Below are positions 36,874-46,396 of a stretch of 64,000 nucleotides of DNA, one piece after another. Origin of the DNA: Pseudomonas sp. B21-056 (lineage in GTDB: Bacteria > Pseudomonadota > Gammaproteobacteria > Pseudomonadales > Pseudomonadaceae); assembly GCF_026016325.1 (NCBI RefSeq), contig NZ_CP087203.1, positions 2,542,001 to 2,606,000 of the forward strand, given 5' to 3'. The position numbers were made by a program, and so were the translations under genes. The notes beneath the pieces are model-generated. The model ran no database searches. It was given only the letters and a program-made list of their open reading frames with translations, and had not been told where the DNA came from. Within the stretch, counting starts at the first letter, position 1. Each line of letters starts with the position of its first letter.

Positions 36874-38256
36874 CTACAGGCGCCCGTATTCTCGCGCGGT
36901 GCGATCCACCGCGATGCGGGTCTTGTCGACCAGTTCATCCAGTTCCGCACGGGTCGCGACCAGCGCCGGAGCCATGATCATGCGGCCCAGTGTCGAACGA
37001 ATGATGATGCCTTCCTCGAAACCGAGGGTACGGCAGCGCCAGGCGATGTCGTTCTCGTTGACGAAGCGTTTGCGCGTGGCCTTGTCTTCGGCGAACTGCA
37101 GCGCCGCCACCAGGCCTACGCCCTGGACTTCACCGACCAGCGGATGATTGTCGAATACTTCACGCAGGCATTTCTGCAAGTAAGGCCCGGTGTCGGATTT
37201 AACCTGGGTCACCACACCCTCGTCGCGCAAGGCCTTGAGGTTGGCGATCGCCACTGCGGCGGCAACCGGATGGCCGGAGTACGTCAGGCCGTGGGCGAAT
37301 ACGCCGCCTTTTTCCACCAACGCTTCGGCCATGCGTCGCGACAGGATCAGCCCGCCCATGGGGATATAACCGGAGGTCAGGCCCTTGGCGATGGAGAGCG
37401 TGTCGGGCTCGAAGCCCAATGCCTGGTGGGCGAACCATTCGCCGGTGCGGCCAAAGCCACCGATCACTTCGTCGGCGCACAGCAGCACGTCGTACTGGCG
37501 GCAGATGCGCTGGATCTCCGGCCAGTAAGTCTGCGGTGGAATGATCATCCCGCCCGCGCCCTGGAAGGGTTCGGCGACGAAGGCCGCTACCTTGTCGGCG
37601 CCCAGTTCGAGAATCTTGTCTTCCAGTTGACGCGCTGCGCGCAGGCCGAATTCTTCAGGGCTCAGATTGCCTTCATGGGCGAACCAGTACGGTTCGTCGA
37701 TGTGGGCAACGTCGGGAATCGTGCCGCCCATTTCGTGCATGAACTTCATGCCCCCCAGCGCCGTCGCCGCGAGTGTTGAGCCGTGGTAGCCATTCCAGCG
37801 GCCGATCATGACCTTCTTCTCGGGTTTGCCCATTACTTGCCAGAACTTGCGCACGGTGCGGATCAGCACCTCGTTGGCCTCGGAGCCGGAGTTGGTATAG
37901 ATCGCATGGCTGTAGTGCGAAGGCAGCAGGCTGAACAGCAGCTCGGACAGTTCGATCACCGCCGGATGAGTCGTGTGGAAGAACATGTTGTAGTAGGGCA
38001 ACTGCGCCAGCTGTGCACTGGCGGCGTCGGCCAGGTCTTTGCGCCCATAACCCAGGTTGGTGCACCACAGGCCCGACATGCCATCCAGGTAGCGATTGCC
38101 GTCGTTGTCCCACAGCGACAGCCGATCACCCCTGACCATCACCCGCGGACCTTCTTCGTTCAGGGCTTTCTGATCGACGAAGGCGTGAATGTGATGGGCG
38201 GCGTCGGACGCCTGGTAATCACGAGTGGTACGGATTGGATCGAGTTCGATGGACAT
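36874..38256 (-). CDS. Class III aminotransferase, polyamine:pyruvate type (SpuC-like)
   Basis: A 460-residue PLP enzyme. GMSGLWCTNLGYGRKDLADA, YTNSGSEANEVLIRTVRKFW, LLCADEVIGGFGRTGEWFAH (Asp binding the PLP nitrogen), and SIAKGLTSGYIPMGG with the catalytic Lys. It resembles Pseudomonas SpuC closely in these blocks; that group transfers the amino group of putrescine, cadaverine or other omega-amines to pyruvate. ATG at 38256 follows TGGAGAAG. It precedes the DUF1028 and deacetylase genes on the same strand, with 184 bases between. Confidence 0.92.
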   Translation of the reverse strand: MSIELDPIRTTRDYQASDAAHHIHAFVDQKALNEEGPRVMVRGDRLSLWDNDGNRYLDGMSGLWCTNLGYGRKDLADAASAQLAQLPYYNMFFHTTHPAVIELSELLFSLLPSHYSHAIYTNSGSEANEVLIRTVRKFWQVMGKPEKKVMIGRWNGYHGSTLAATALGGMKFMHEMGGTIPDVAHIDEPYWFAHEGNLSPEEFGLRAARQLEDKILELGADKVAAFVAEPFQGAGGMIIPPQTYWPEIQRICRQYDVLLCADEVIGGFGRTGEWFAHQALGFEPDTLSIAKGLTSGYIPMGGLILSRRMAEALVEKGGVFAHGLTYSGHPVAAAVAIANLKALRDEGVVTQVKSDTGPYLQKCLREVFDNHPLVGEVQGVGLVAALQFAEDKATRKRFVNENDIAWRCRTLGFEEGIIIRSTLGRMIMAPALVATRAELDELVDKTRIAVDRTAREYGRL

Positions 38257-38422
38257 TGCGCTTCTCCAGGATGATGACGCCGCGGCCTGCATTCAGGGTA
38301 GGGACGGGGCAGGGCGCGGATTAAGTTTTGGCATCTAAAAATATTTTTGTAAAGAAAATATTTGTTGATCGAAATTATTATCCGTAACCTGCGAGTTATC
38401 GAGAAACCACGCCTGGGGCACC

Positions 38423-39028
38423 ATGACAGGACTCAGAGAGCGACAAAAAGAACAGCGCCGACAGAACATCGTCGAGGCCGCGCTGGCGTTATTCAAAGCC
38501 AATGGTTTTGGCGCCACTACGCTGGACCAGATCGCCAAGCAGGCAGGGGTCTCCTCGCCTACGGTGGTCAACTATTTCGGCGGCAAGCAAGAGATCCTGG
38601 TGGCCCTGTTGAAAGCGCCTGATGAACAGGCAATGGGTGAGGCGAGGGCGAATCTGGACGAAAACTCCGACCCACTCGACGCCCTCTGCGAACTCGAAGG
38701 CTTGATGACTCGCTATCAGTTGCGCGCAATGCCGACCTCGTTGTGGCGTGAACTGGCACCGTTCCTGTTTACCGGTGAACTGTCCCAGGCCTTCCAGCCC
38801 TGGAATGCCGCCGTCGTTGAAGAGGCCAAGGCGCTGCTCGTACATTTCCAGAAGCTGGGCAAGGTCCGTGAGTCGGTGGATATCGACGTGGCCGCCACCT
38901 TGTTCAACCAGTACGCAAACCTGGCGTTCATTCGGCTGGCGACCGAATCGGTGCCTGACCGCGAAGCCCATGCGACGCACATGCGCAGTGTGCTGGGATT
39001 GATGTGTCATGGGATGCTGACTGGATGA
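38423..39028 (+). CDS. TetR-family transcriptional regulator
   Basis: A 201-residue TetR protein: N-terminal helix-turn-helix with ALFKANGFGATTLDQIAKQA and PTVVNYFGGKQEILVALLKA, then a helical ligand domain. It is divergent from the aminotransferase gene, 166 bases away, and followed by the flavin monooxygenase, either of which could be its target. Confidence 0.92.
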   Translation: MTGLRERQKEQRRQNIVEAALALFKANGFGATTLDQIAKQAGVSSPTVVNYFGGKQEILVALLKAPDEQAMGEARANLDENSDPLDALCELEGLMTRYQLRAMPTSLWRELAPFLFTGELSQAFQPWNAAVVEEAKALLVHFQKLGKVRESVDIDVAATLFNQYANLAFIRLATESVPDREAHATHMRSVLGLMCHGMLTG

Positions 39029-39163
39029 GGCAAGGCGCTGCCTTGATGGCGCCTCATCCAACCCCTAGTTTTTTCCTGCTCTGCGACGACAAAAATCATC
39101 ATTTCGCTATCGCCTGATCCTGCACAGAATGCGCCCACACCCGCCTTCGTGAAGGACACAGGT

Positions 39164-40474
39164 ATGACAGCTGGAAACATTGAAATCGATACGCTCGTGA
39201 TCGGCGCAGGCCAGGCTGGCATTGCCATGAGCGAACACTTGAGCAAACTGGGAGTCGCTCACCTGGTCCTCGAACGCAGCCGGATTGCCGAGGCGTGGCG
39301 CACCGGACGCTGGGACTCGCTGGTGGCCAATGGGCCGGCCTGGCACGATCGTTTTCCGGGGCTTGAGTTTGACGACCTGAGCCCCGACAGTTTTGCCCCG
39401 AAAGAGCGGGTCGCTGATTACTTCGAAGCCTATGCGCGCAAGTTCAAGGCGCCGATTCGCACCGGCGTCGAGGTACGCCGGGTCGAGCGCAATGTCGGTC
39501 GTCCGGGTTTTATGGTCCAGACATCCGAAGGCGTGATACAGGCCAATCGTGTGGTCGTTGCAACGGGGCCTTTCCAGCGCCCGGTGATCCCGGCTATCGC
39601 CCCGAAAGACGAGCATCTCACGCAGATCCACTCTGCCCAGTACCGCAATCCCCAACAGCTTCCTGAGGGTGCCATCCTGGTGGTGGGCGCCGGGTCTTCC
39701 GGTACCCAGATCGCGGATGAACTGCAGCGTGCCGGTCGCGAGGTCTACCTCTCGGTGGGCCAGCACGATCGTCCTCCACGTGCATACCGCAATCGGGATT
39801 TCTGCTGGTGGTTGGGGGTGTTGGGGGAGTGGGAGCAGGCGACGATGAAGCCGGGTCGCGAGCACGTCACGATTGCCGTCAGCGGCGCCCATGGCGGGCG
39901 TACCGTGGACTTTCGCGAGCTGGCCGAGCGCGGAATGAAACTCGTCGGTGTGACCCGCTCGTTCGACAATGGCATCGTGACGTTCCAGCCGGACCTGGCC
40001 GACAACCTGGCGCGGGGCGACGAAAACTACCTGGCGGTGCTCGATGCGGCCGATGCGTACATTGAGCGCAACGGGCTGCAACTGCCGCTCGAACCCGAAG
40101 CCCGTCGTGTGTTCCCTGATCCTGAATGCGTCAGTAACCCGATTCTCGAGCTGGATCTGCTCAAGGCGGGCATCACCACGATCATCTGGGCCACCGGCTA
40201 TGCCACTGATTACAGCTGGTTGAAAGTCGATGCGTTCGACGCCAAGGGTAAGCCAGTCCACCAGCGCGGTGTGTGCAGCGAGTCAGGTATCTATTTCCTG
40301 GGGTTGCCGTGGCAATCGCGGCGTGGATCTTCATTCATCTGGGGCGTTTGGCACGATGCGAAGTACGTCGCCGACCACATCGCGACCCAACGGACCTACC
40401 TCGAGTATCGCGATGCAGCGCAGCGCGAGGCCGAACGGTCCGCCTCGGTGATTGCGCGCCCCGTCGGCGCCTGA
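39164..40474 (+). CDS. Flavin-containing monooxygenase
   Basis: A 436-residue FAD/NADPH monooxygenase. First FAD loop LVIGAGQAGIAMSEHLSKLG, then the group motif FQRPVIPAIAPKDEHLTQIH with HSAQYRNP, and the NADPH loop VVGAGSSGTQIADELQRAG. FMOs oxidise nitrogen or sulfur atoms of small molecules or perform Baeyer-Villiger reactions. ATG at 39164 follows AAGGA. It lies 61 bases before the Rid-type gene on the same strand, so the two are likely linked in one pathway. Confidence 0.88.
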   Translation: MTAGNIEIDTLVIGAGQAGIAMSEHLSKLGVAHLVLERSRIAEAWRTGRWDSLVANGPAWHDRFPGLEFDDLSPDSFAPKERVADYFEAYARKFKAPIRTGVEVRRVERNVGRPGFMVQTSEGVIQANRVVVATGPFQRPVIPAIAPKDEHLTQIHSAQYRNPQQLPEGAILVVGAGSSGTQIADELQRAGREVYLSVGQHDRPPRAYRNRDFCWWLGVLGEWEQATMKPGREHVTIAVSGAHGGRTVDFRELAERGMKLVGVTRSFDNGIVTFQPDLADNLARGDENYLAVLDAADAYIERNGLQLPLEPEARRVFPDPECVSNPILELDLLKAGITTIIWATGYATDYSWLKVDAFDAKGKPVHQRGVCSESGIYFLGLPWQSRRGSSFIWGVWHDAKYVADHIATQRTYLEYRDAAQREAERSASVIARPVGA

Positions 40475-40535
40475 TACCCCGCGCGCAGCTCTCTGAGCGC
40501 CGCGCGGCCAGCATTCTGTTTTGGAGAAGCCGCAC

Positions 40536-40973
40536 ATGGCACAACCGACCCACACCCGCATCCGCATGTTCAACACCAAAGAGACTTACCCTAACCAGTC
40601 ACTGGATAACGATCTGTGCCAGGCGGTTCGCGCGGGCAACACGATCTACGTGCGCGGCCAGATCGGCACCGATTTCGAAGGCAATCTGGTCGGGCTGGGC
40701 GATCCGCGTGCCCAGGCCGAGCAGGCGATGAAGAACGTCAAGCAATTGCTCGAAGAGGCCGGCTCGGACCTGTCGCATATCGTCAAGACCACCACCTACA
40801 TCATCGACCCACGTTATCGCGAGCCTGTGTATCAGGAGATCGGCAAGTGGCTCAAAGGTGTCTTCCCGATTTCGACCGGATTGGTGATTTCCGGCCTGGG
40901 CCAGCCGCAATGGTTGATGGAGATCGACGTGATTGCCGTGGTGCCGGACGACTGGCAGTCGAACCAGAAGTGA
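40536..40973 (+). CDS. Rid/YjgF/YER057c-family protein lacking the RidA arginine
   Basis: A 145-residue Rid protein: GNTIYVRGQIGTDFEGNLVG, KNVKQLLEEAGSDLSHIVKT and MEIDVIAVVPDD at the C-terminus. In RidA the active-site Arg lies in the block before the last strand (PARSCVEV); here the matching block reads FPISTGLVIS, so the Arg is absent, which is characteristic of the Rid4-7 groups that lack 2-imino acid deaminase activity. ATG at 40536 follows GGAG. Located just after the flavin monooxygenase, so a role in processing its product is plausible. Confidence 0.88.
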   Translation: MAQPTHTRIRMFNTKETYPNQSLDNDLCQAVRAGNTIYVRGQIGTDFEGNLVGLGDPRAQAEQAMKNVKQLLEEAGSDLSHIVKTTTYIIDPRYREPVYQEIGKWLKGVFPISTGLVISGLGQPQWLMEIDVIAVVPDDWQSNQK

Positions 40974-41012
40974 TACGGACTCACGGCGAAGTGAGATCGG
41001 ACATCGGCCTTT

Positions 41013-43064
41013 TCAGGTACGAAAGTGCCCCACCCGTTGCTGCTGATGGTCCGCCATCTCATAGAGCTGGAGGCTGGCTTGCGAGGCGTCCTGCATCCGG
41101 CTGGTCAATGTTTCGCTGATCATGCGGATGTCGCTGACGCGATGGCTGAGGTCTTCGACCACTGAGCTTTGCTCCAGGGCGGCGCTGGCGATTTGCTGGT
41201 TCATTTGTTCGATCACTTCCACGGCGTCGCTGATGTGCCGCAGCGCCACCTGGGTTTGTTCGACCTGAACCACGCTGCCCCTGGCCAGTTCGCGGCTGAG
41301 TTGAGTGTTGTGCACCACTTCCTGGCTGAGATGTTGCAACGCTTCGATCACCCTGCGGATGTGTTCGACCGAATTCTGGGTGTTGCTGGCCAGGTGTCGA
41401 ACCTCGTCCGCTACCACCGCGAAGCCACGTCCCTGTTCGCCGGCCCTGGCCGCTTCAATCGCAGCATTGAGGGCCAGCAGGTTGGTCTGCTGGGCGATGG
41501 CACAGATCACGTCCAGCACCTGGTCGATCTGCTGACTGTTGTCGGCCAGGGTCTGCACCTGGCCGAGGGTGGTTTCGAGGCTTTGGTCAAGGGTCCCGAT
41601 GCTGCTGACGGCGTTGGCGAACAACGCCCGGCCTGATCGGCTCGCACTTTCGGCGCGGATGGCTGCATCGGCCGCCTGGTGGGAATGGCGGGCGACTTCC
41701 TGGGCACTGGCACTCATCTCGTGCAGGGCGGTGGCGGCCAGCTCGACGTCCCGGTACTGCCTGGACATGCCTGTGCTCACTTCCTGGGCCACCTGCGAGG
41801 ACGTGTCGGCGGTGTTCCGGGTGTCTTGGGACGCTTGCTGGATATCGCGGATGATGGGTTGCAGTTTGGCGAGAAAGCGATTGAACCCGTTGGCCAGTTG
41901 GCCCAGTTCGTCGCTGCGGTCGTCGGGCAGGCGCCGGGTGAGGTCGCCGTCGCCCTCGACGATGGCATCGAGCATGTCGGCGACGGTGAGCAGGGGGCGG
42001 GTCACGCCGTAGGCGGTCAGCCAGATGAGTGACAACCCGAGGCCGCCGGCCAGCAATCCCAGGCCAAGATTGACCCAGTTTGCATGTTGCTGTCTTTCAT
42101 CCAACCGGGCCTGCATCTGCAAGGCCGGCGCTTGCACCAGGGCCTCGGGAACACGAATCTGCAACTGCCAGGGGGCGCCGTCTGTGACGGTCTGCACGCT
42201 CTGGCGCACGTCGACAGAAGTGTCCGATACGCTGCCACTGTGGCCGGCAAGCTGCCCCGACGGTGACAGAATGCTGATCTCGCTGTGGCCTGGATACAAG
42301 TCATCGGCCAGGCTGGCGGCGAGTTTCTGCAGGGTATCGAGGCTGATGTCCATGCCCACGACGCCGATGGTCTGGCCCTTGTCCATCAGCGGGATCGAGA
42401 TACTGCTCATGAGGGTTTTCCGGCCCTCGACTTCAACCTCGTAGGGTTCTGTCACGCAAGTGCGCCGCTCCGTCTGCGGGCAGAAGTACCAGGCGTTTCC
42501 CGGCTCGCTGCCTGGCGGCGCAGCGTTGGCAATGATCTGGGTTTCGCTGAGCACTTCCTGGACCAAGTGCCCAGGCTGGCTTTGCGACCAATACAAGGCG
42601 AAGCGGCCTGTCTCGTTACCCGCCACACTCCGCTGGCCCGAGAAACCCGCGTCTTCCCCGGCCAGCGCATCGGGCAATAACACGACGTACAGCCCGAGGA
42701 TCTTCTCGCGTTTGAGCAGAGCCTGGCGGGTGGCGCCGATCAGTGCCTGGCGCAGTTGTGCCGCGGTCAACCGCCCGTCCAGGGTCTGGGCGCGCAGTTG
42801 AAGAACCTCCTGGGCGAATCCTTCCCCGTACAGCGCTGTTTCGTTGAAGAAGCGCTCCACCCGTTGGCCGTGGGCAAGGGCTTGGGCCTGCAAGCGTTCC
42901 AGGGCGGATTGGCCGAGAAGCAGACTGCTCTGGTGCTTCAACAGTTTTGCGCCCTGTTGGTTCTGGTACAGGGAAGCGCCGGTCAACGCGCCGACGACCG
43001 CCAGCAGGGAGAGCCCACTCAAGAGCGTGATCCGCCACTGAATAGTGAGACGAGTGAAGAACAT
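41013..43064 (-). CDS. Methyl-accepting chemotaxis protein, dCache type
   Basis: A 683-residue chemoreceptor: first membrane segment about 11-30, large periplasmic Cache sensor ([20 protein letters not shown] is in the ligand region), second membrane segment about 330-355, HAMP, then the signalling coiled coil with [20 protein letters not shown]. The ATG at 43064 follows AGGAAG; a longer reading adds 25 residues before the natural membrane start. It shares architecture and sensor motifs (CP-x-C, LMSS) with the receptor at 2533. It is divergent from the APC permease operon. Confidence 0.95.
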   Translation of the reverse strand: MFFTRLTIQWRITLLSGLSLLAVVGALTGASLYQNQQGAKLLKHQSSLLLGQSALERLQAQALAHGQRVERFFNETALYGEGFAQEVLQLRAQTLDGRLTAAQLRQALIGATRQALLKREKILGLYVVLLPDALAGEDAGFSGQRSVAGNETGRFALYWSQSQPGHLVQEVLSETQIIANAAPPGSEPGNAWYFCPQTERRTCVTEPYEVEVEGRKTLMSSISIPLMDKGQTIGVVGMDISLDTLQKLAASLADDLYPGHSEISILSPSGQLAGHSGSVSDTSVDVRQSVQTVTDGAPWQLQIRVPEALVQAPALQMQARLDERQQHANWVNLGLGLLAGGLGLSLIWLTAYGVTRPLLTVADMLDAIVEGDGDLTRRLPDDRSDELGQLANGFNRFLAKLQPIIRDIQQASQDTRNTADTSSQVAQEVSTGMSRQYRDVELAATALHEMSASAQEVARHSHQAADAAIRAESASRSGRALFANAVSSIGTLDQSLETTLGQVQTLADNSQQIDQVLDVICAIAQQTNLLALNAAIEAARAGEQGRGFAVVADEVRHLASNTQNSVEHIRRVIEALQHLSQEVVHNTQLSRELARGSVVQVEQTQVALRHISDAVEVIEQMNQQIASAALEQSSVVEDLSHRVSDIRMISETLTSRMQDASQASLQLYEMADHQQQRVGHFRT

Positions 43065-43426
43065 GCTGAGACTTCCTGCTGGCGGCTTCAGATCGCATGC
43101 AGCCAAGGCCTGGGTTGGCGTTGGACGGGCGCGTCCCACCTGATTGTTATTGTTGGGTACCCGGCGCTTGGTTCAAGGGCGGGCGAGGTCATCTTGAAGG
43201 ATGCAATGTCCGCCCCGTTAGCCCGAATCGGCAGCCATTGCGGCGTGCTCGATACGGGGGCGCACCGCCTTGGGGCATGGCTTCCGATGCTGCCGATTTG
43301 GGATAGCGAACGCTTTTGGCGAGGGCATAGGATCGATTCCGGCAACACACAACCAGCGTGTGCGGAACGGTGAAGCTGGCGTGCCCCGATCCTGCAACAG
43401 CAGCCTCATACAATAAGGTTAAAAAA
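43065..43426. other. Divergent intergenic region with a long hairpin
   Basis: This 362-base gap separates the chemoreceptor and the APC permease. It holds the nested hairpin at 43222-43302 and should include both promoters. No gene is seen. Confidence 0.5.
43222..43302. repeat. 81-base nested inverted repeat, possible structured RNA
   Basis: Outer arms CCCGAATCGGCAGC and GCTGCCGATTTGGG pair over 14 positions (one G-U in RNA). Inside, 43240-43248 pairs with 43260-43268 over nine positions with one mismatch. The result is a two-level hairpin about 125 bases before the permease gene. It could be a 5' leader structure, a cruciform or a relic of a mobile element. Confidence 0.5.
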
Positions 43427-44875
43427 ATGAGCGTATCTTTTCCGATCAGCAGCTCGACGGAGTTGAAGCGAGGCGCCCTGGGCGTCGGCTTCATCATTTT
43501 CTTTGTGGTATCGGCGGCAAGCCCACTGAGCGTCATCGCCGGGGGCTTTCCCATCGGCATCATGCTGGGTAACGGTGCCGGTACGCCGGCCCTGTTGATC
43601 CTGGCCCTGCTGGTGCTGCTGGCGTTCTCGGCGGGATACACCGCCATGTCCCGGCACATGACCAATGCGGGCGGCTTCTACGCCTTTACTTCCCGTGGCC
43701 TGGGCGGTCTGGCCGGCGGCGCGGCGGGGGTGTTGGCGATGTTTGCCTACAACATCCTTCAGGTGGGCCTGTACGGCATGTTCGGCGGCGTCGTCAGCGG
43801 CACGATGGCCAGTGTCTTCAACCTCGACTTGCCATGGTGGTGCTATTCGCTCCTGGCCATGGCGAGCGTGGCGATTCTTGGCTATCGCAAGATCGACCTC
43901 TCTGCGCGGGTACTTTCGGTGGTGGTCATCGCCGAGTACCTGGCCATCCTGATCCTGGATTTCGCCATTCTCAAGACCGGCGGCGACAGTGGCATCAATC
44001 TCGACTCGTTCGACCGCAGCCACGTGTTCAGCGGGACCCCGTCGATTGGCCTGCTGTTCTGCTTCGCCGCCTTCATCGGCTTCGAGGCCACCACCATCTA
44101 CGGTGAAGAGGCCCGCGATCCGCACCGCACCATTCCGATTGCCACCTACAGCTCGGTGCTGATGATCGGCGGCTTCTATGCCTTGTCGGTCTGGGCAATG
44201 GTGGTTGGCGTGGGGGCAGACAAGATTGTCCCGACGTTGCAGGCCTTGCAGGACCCGACCACGTTCATCTATGGCCTGTCCGATCACTTTGTCGGACCAC
44301 ACCTGACCCAGGTCATCCGCATCCTGTTCATGGTCAGCATCTATGCCGGACTGCTGGCGTTCCACAATGCCGCGGCCCGTTATTTCTATGCCATCGGGCG
44401 TGACGGCCTGCTGCCTCGCCAACTGGGCACGACCCACCGGGTTCACCAGAGTCCGCACATGGGCTCGGCGCTGCAAAGCCTGATCGCTGCCGTGGTGGTG
44501 CTGATTTTCGCGGCGCTGGATGCCGATCCGATCCTGCAACTGTTCGCCTGGTTCTCCAACCTGGCGACCTTGTGCGTGATCCTGCTGATGGCGCTGACCT
44601 CGGCTGCGGTAGTGGTCTACTTCCGGCGTCACCCGGAACTGAAGCTCGGTCTCTGGCGCGGGCGGATCTTGCCGGTGTTTTCCTGCCTGGCGTTGCTGGT
44701 GGTCCTGGCGCTTGCGGTGATTCATTTCGATGTGCTGACCGGGGCCAGCGCGCTGCTGTCTTATGTCCTCTGCGCCATCATCCCCGTTGCGCTGATCGTC
44801 GGTGTATGCCTGGCGGTCCGGCTGCGCAGGGTGTCGCCCGAGCGGTTCATGGCATTGGGTAGCCACAAGCTCTAG
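43427..44875 (+). CDS. APC-family amino acid/amine permease
   Basis: A 482-residue permease with about 12 membrane segments. The N-terminal LGVGFIIFFVVSAASPLSVI and GGFYAFTSRGLGGLAGGAAG are the conserved first and third segments of the APC superfamily, and IGFEATTIYGEEARDP the sixth-segment region. The ATG at 43427 follows AAGG; the upstream in-frame reading adds no helix. First gene of an operon with an aldehyde dehydrogenase, an aminotransferase and an outer-membrane porin, so it probably imports an amine or amino acid used by them. Confidence 0.92.
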   Translation: MSVSFPISSSTELKRGALGVGFIIFFVVSAASPLSVIAGGFPIGIMLGNGAGTPALLILALLVLLAFSAGYTAMSRHMTNAGGFYAFTSRGLGGLAGGAAGVLAMFAYNILQVGLYGMFGGVVSGTMASVFNLDLPWWCYSLLAMASVAILGYRKIDLSARVLSVVVIAEYLAILILDFAILKTGGDSGINLDSFDRSHVFSGTPSIGLLFCFAAFIGFEATTIYGEEARDPHRTIPIATYSSVLMIGGFYALSVWAMVVGVGADKIVPTLQALQDPTTFIYGLSDHFVGPHLTQVIRILFMVSIYAGLLAFHNAAARYFYAIGRDGLLPRQLGTTHRVHQSPHMGSALQSLIAAVVVLIFAALDADPILQLFAWFSNLATLCVILLMALTSAAVVVYFRRHPELKLGLWRGRILPVFSCLALLVVLALAVIHFDVLTGASALLSYVLCAIIPVALIVGVCLAVRLRRVSPERFMALGSHKL

Positions 44876-44963
44876 GGCCTTGCGCGGCACTGTTCAACTC
44901 TCACGAAAAATACCGGTCCGCGTGGTACGGGACGGCCCGTCTGCGCGCGAAAGGGAGGTACTG

Positions 44964-46385
44964 ATGCACGATTATCAAATGCTCATCAACGGGGTGGCGG
45001 TCAGCGGTGAAAAGGGTGACTTCGATGTCATCAACCCGGCCACCGGCAGCGCCTTCGCCCGATGCCCCGCCGGCTCCCTGGCCCAGTTGGACCTGGCGGT
45101 CGACGCGGCGCAGGCGGCCTTCAGCGAGTGGCGTCACAGCACTCACGAAGACCGTAGGGAACGCTTGCTGGGCATCGCGGCGGACATCGAAGCACAGGCC
45201 GAGGCATTGGCCCGTCTGATTGTTCTGGAGCAGGGCAAGCCAATGGCGCTCGCGCTCTTCGAAGTCATGGGTGCGGTGGCCTGGACGCGGTACACCGCCG
45301 AACAGCAGATTCCGGTGGAGCCGGTGGAAGAAACCCCGACCCAGCGCATCGAGCTGCACCGCAAGCCGTTGGGCGTGGTGGCTTCGATCACCCCTTGGAA
45401 CTGGCCGTTCATGATCGCCATCTGGCACATCATGCCGGCGCTGCGTGCGGGCAATTGTGTGATCAGCAAACCGTCCAGCCTCACGCCTTTGAGCACCCTG
45501 AGCCTGGTGCACATCATCGCCCGTCATGTGCCCAAGGGCGTGATCAACGTCGTGACGGGCGAGCAGGGTTTCGGCAGTGCGATCACCGCCCACGCCGGCA
45601 TCCACAAGGTCGTATTCACCGGCTCGACCGCCACCGGCCAGAGCGTGATGCGTGGCGCCGCCGGCAATCTCAAGCGCCTGACGCTGGAGCTGGGGGGCAA
45701 CGATGCCGCCATCGTCTTGCCCGGTACGTCGGTGGAGGCCGTGGCCGAGGAGATTTTCCAGGCGGCTTTCCTGAACATGGGCCAGACCTGCGCCGCCCTC
45801 AAGCGCCTGTATATCCACCAGTCCCAGTACGAGGCCTTTGCCGATGCGCTGGTGCAGATCGCAGCGCGTCAGGTGGTGGGCGACGGCCTGGAACCCGGGG
45901 TCACCTTCGGTCCGGTGCAGAACCTTGAACAGCTGGAACTGGTCGAGGCACTGGTGGCCGACGCCCGCGCCCATGGGGCTCGCGTGCTGTGCGGCGGTGC
46001 ACGTCTGGATCGGCCGGGCTTTTTCTATCCGCCGACCCTGGTGGCCGATGTGACGGACGGGCAGCGCCTGGTCGATGAAGAGCAGTTCGGTCCAGTGCTG
46101 CCGCTGATTGCCTATCAGGATGTCGAGGATGTCCTGCGTCGCGCCAATGCCAGCGACATGGGCTTGGGGGGCTCGGTATGGGGCAGCGACGTCAAGCAGG
46201 CACAGGCCTTGGCCAGTCGCCTGGAAAGCGGCGTGGCCTGGGTCAACTGCCATGCGCAGATCCAGCCGAATACGCCTTTTGGCGGCAGCAAGATGTCCGG
46301 GTTCGGTGTCGAGTTCGGCCTTGAAGGGTTGCTGGAGTTCACAGGCCAGCAACTGCTGTTTGTACGCACCCGTGAAACTGAGTGA
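44964..46385 (+). CDS. Aldehyde dehydrogenase
   Basis: A 473-residue NAD(P) aldehyde dehydrogenase: SITPWNWPFMIAIWHIMPAL, LELGGNDAAIVLPGTSVEAV, NMGQTCAALKRLY with the catalytic Cys, and VFGP replaced by EEQFGPVLPLIAY. The ATG at 44964 follows GGGAGG. It lies between the permease and the aminotransferase (12 bases to the latter) and would oxidise the aldehyde that the aminotransferase makes. Confidence 0.9.
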   Translation: MHDYQMLINGVAVSGEKGDFDVINPATGSAFARCPAGSLAQLDLAVDAAQAAFSEWRHSTHEDRRERLLGIAADIEAQAEALARLIVLEQGKPMALALFEVMGAVAWTRYTAEQQIPVEPVEETPTQRIELHRKPLGVVASITPWNWPFMIAIWHIMPALRAGNCVISKPSSLTPLSTLSLVHIIARHVPKGVINVVTGEQGFGSAITAHAGIHKVVFTGSTATGQSVMRGAAGNLKRLTLELGGNDAAIVLPGTSVEAVAEEIFQAAFLNMGQTCAALKRLYIHQSQYEAFADALVQIAARQVVGDGLEPGVTFGPVQNLEQLELVEALVADARAHGARVLCGGARLDRPGFFYPPTLVADVTDGQRLVDEEQFGPVLPLIAYQDVEDVLRRANASDMGLGGSVWGSDVKQAQALASRLESGVAWVNCHAQIQPNTPFGGSKMSGFGVEFGLEGLLEFTGQQLLFVRTRETE

Positions 46386-46396
46386 GGACTTGAATC

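Noticed and set aside
39107-40261. 384-codon minus-strand frame over the flavin monooxygenase gene
   Set aside because: No family motif; the plus strand has both nucleotide-binding loops.
43406-44890. Long open frame on the minus strand across the APC permease gene (494 codons)
   Set aside because: Antisense to a clear membrane protein; composition rich in Gln, Arg and His, typical of shadow frames in GC-rich DNA.
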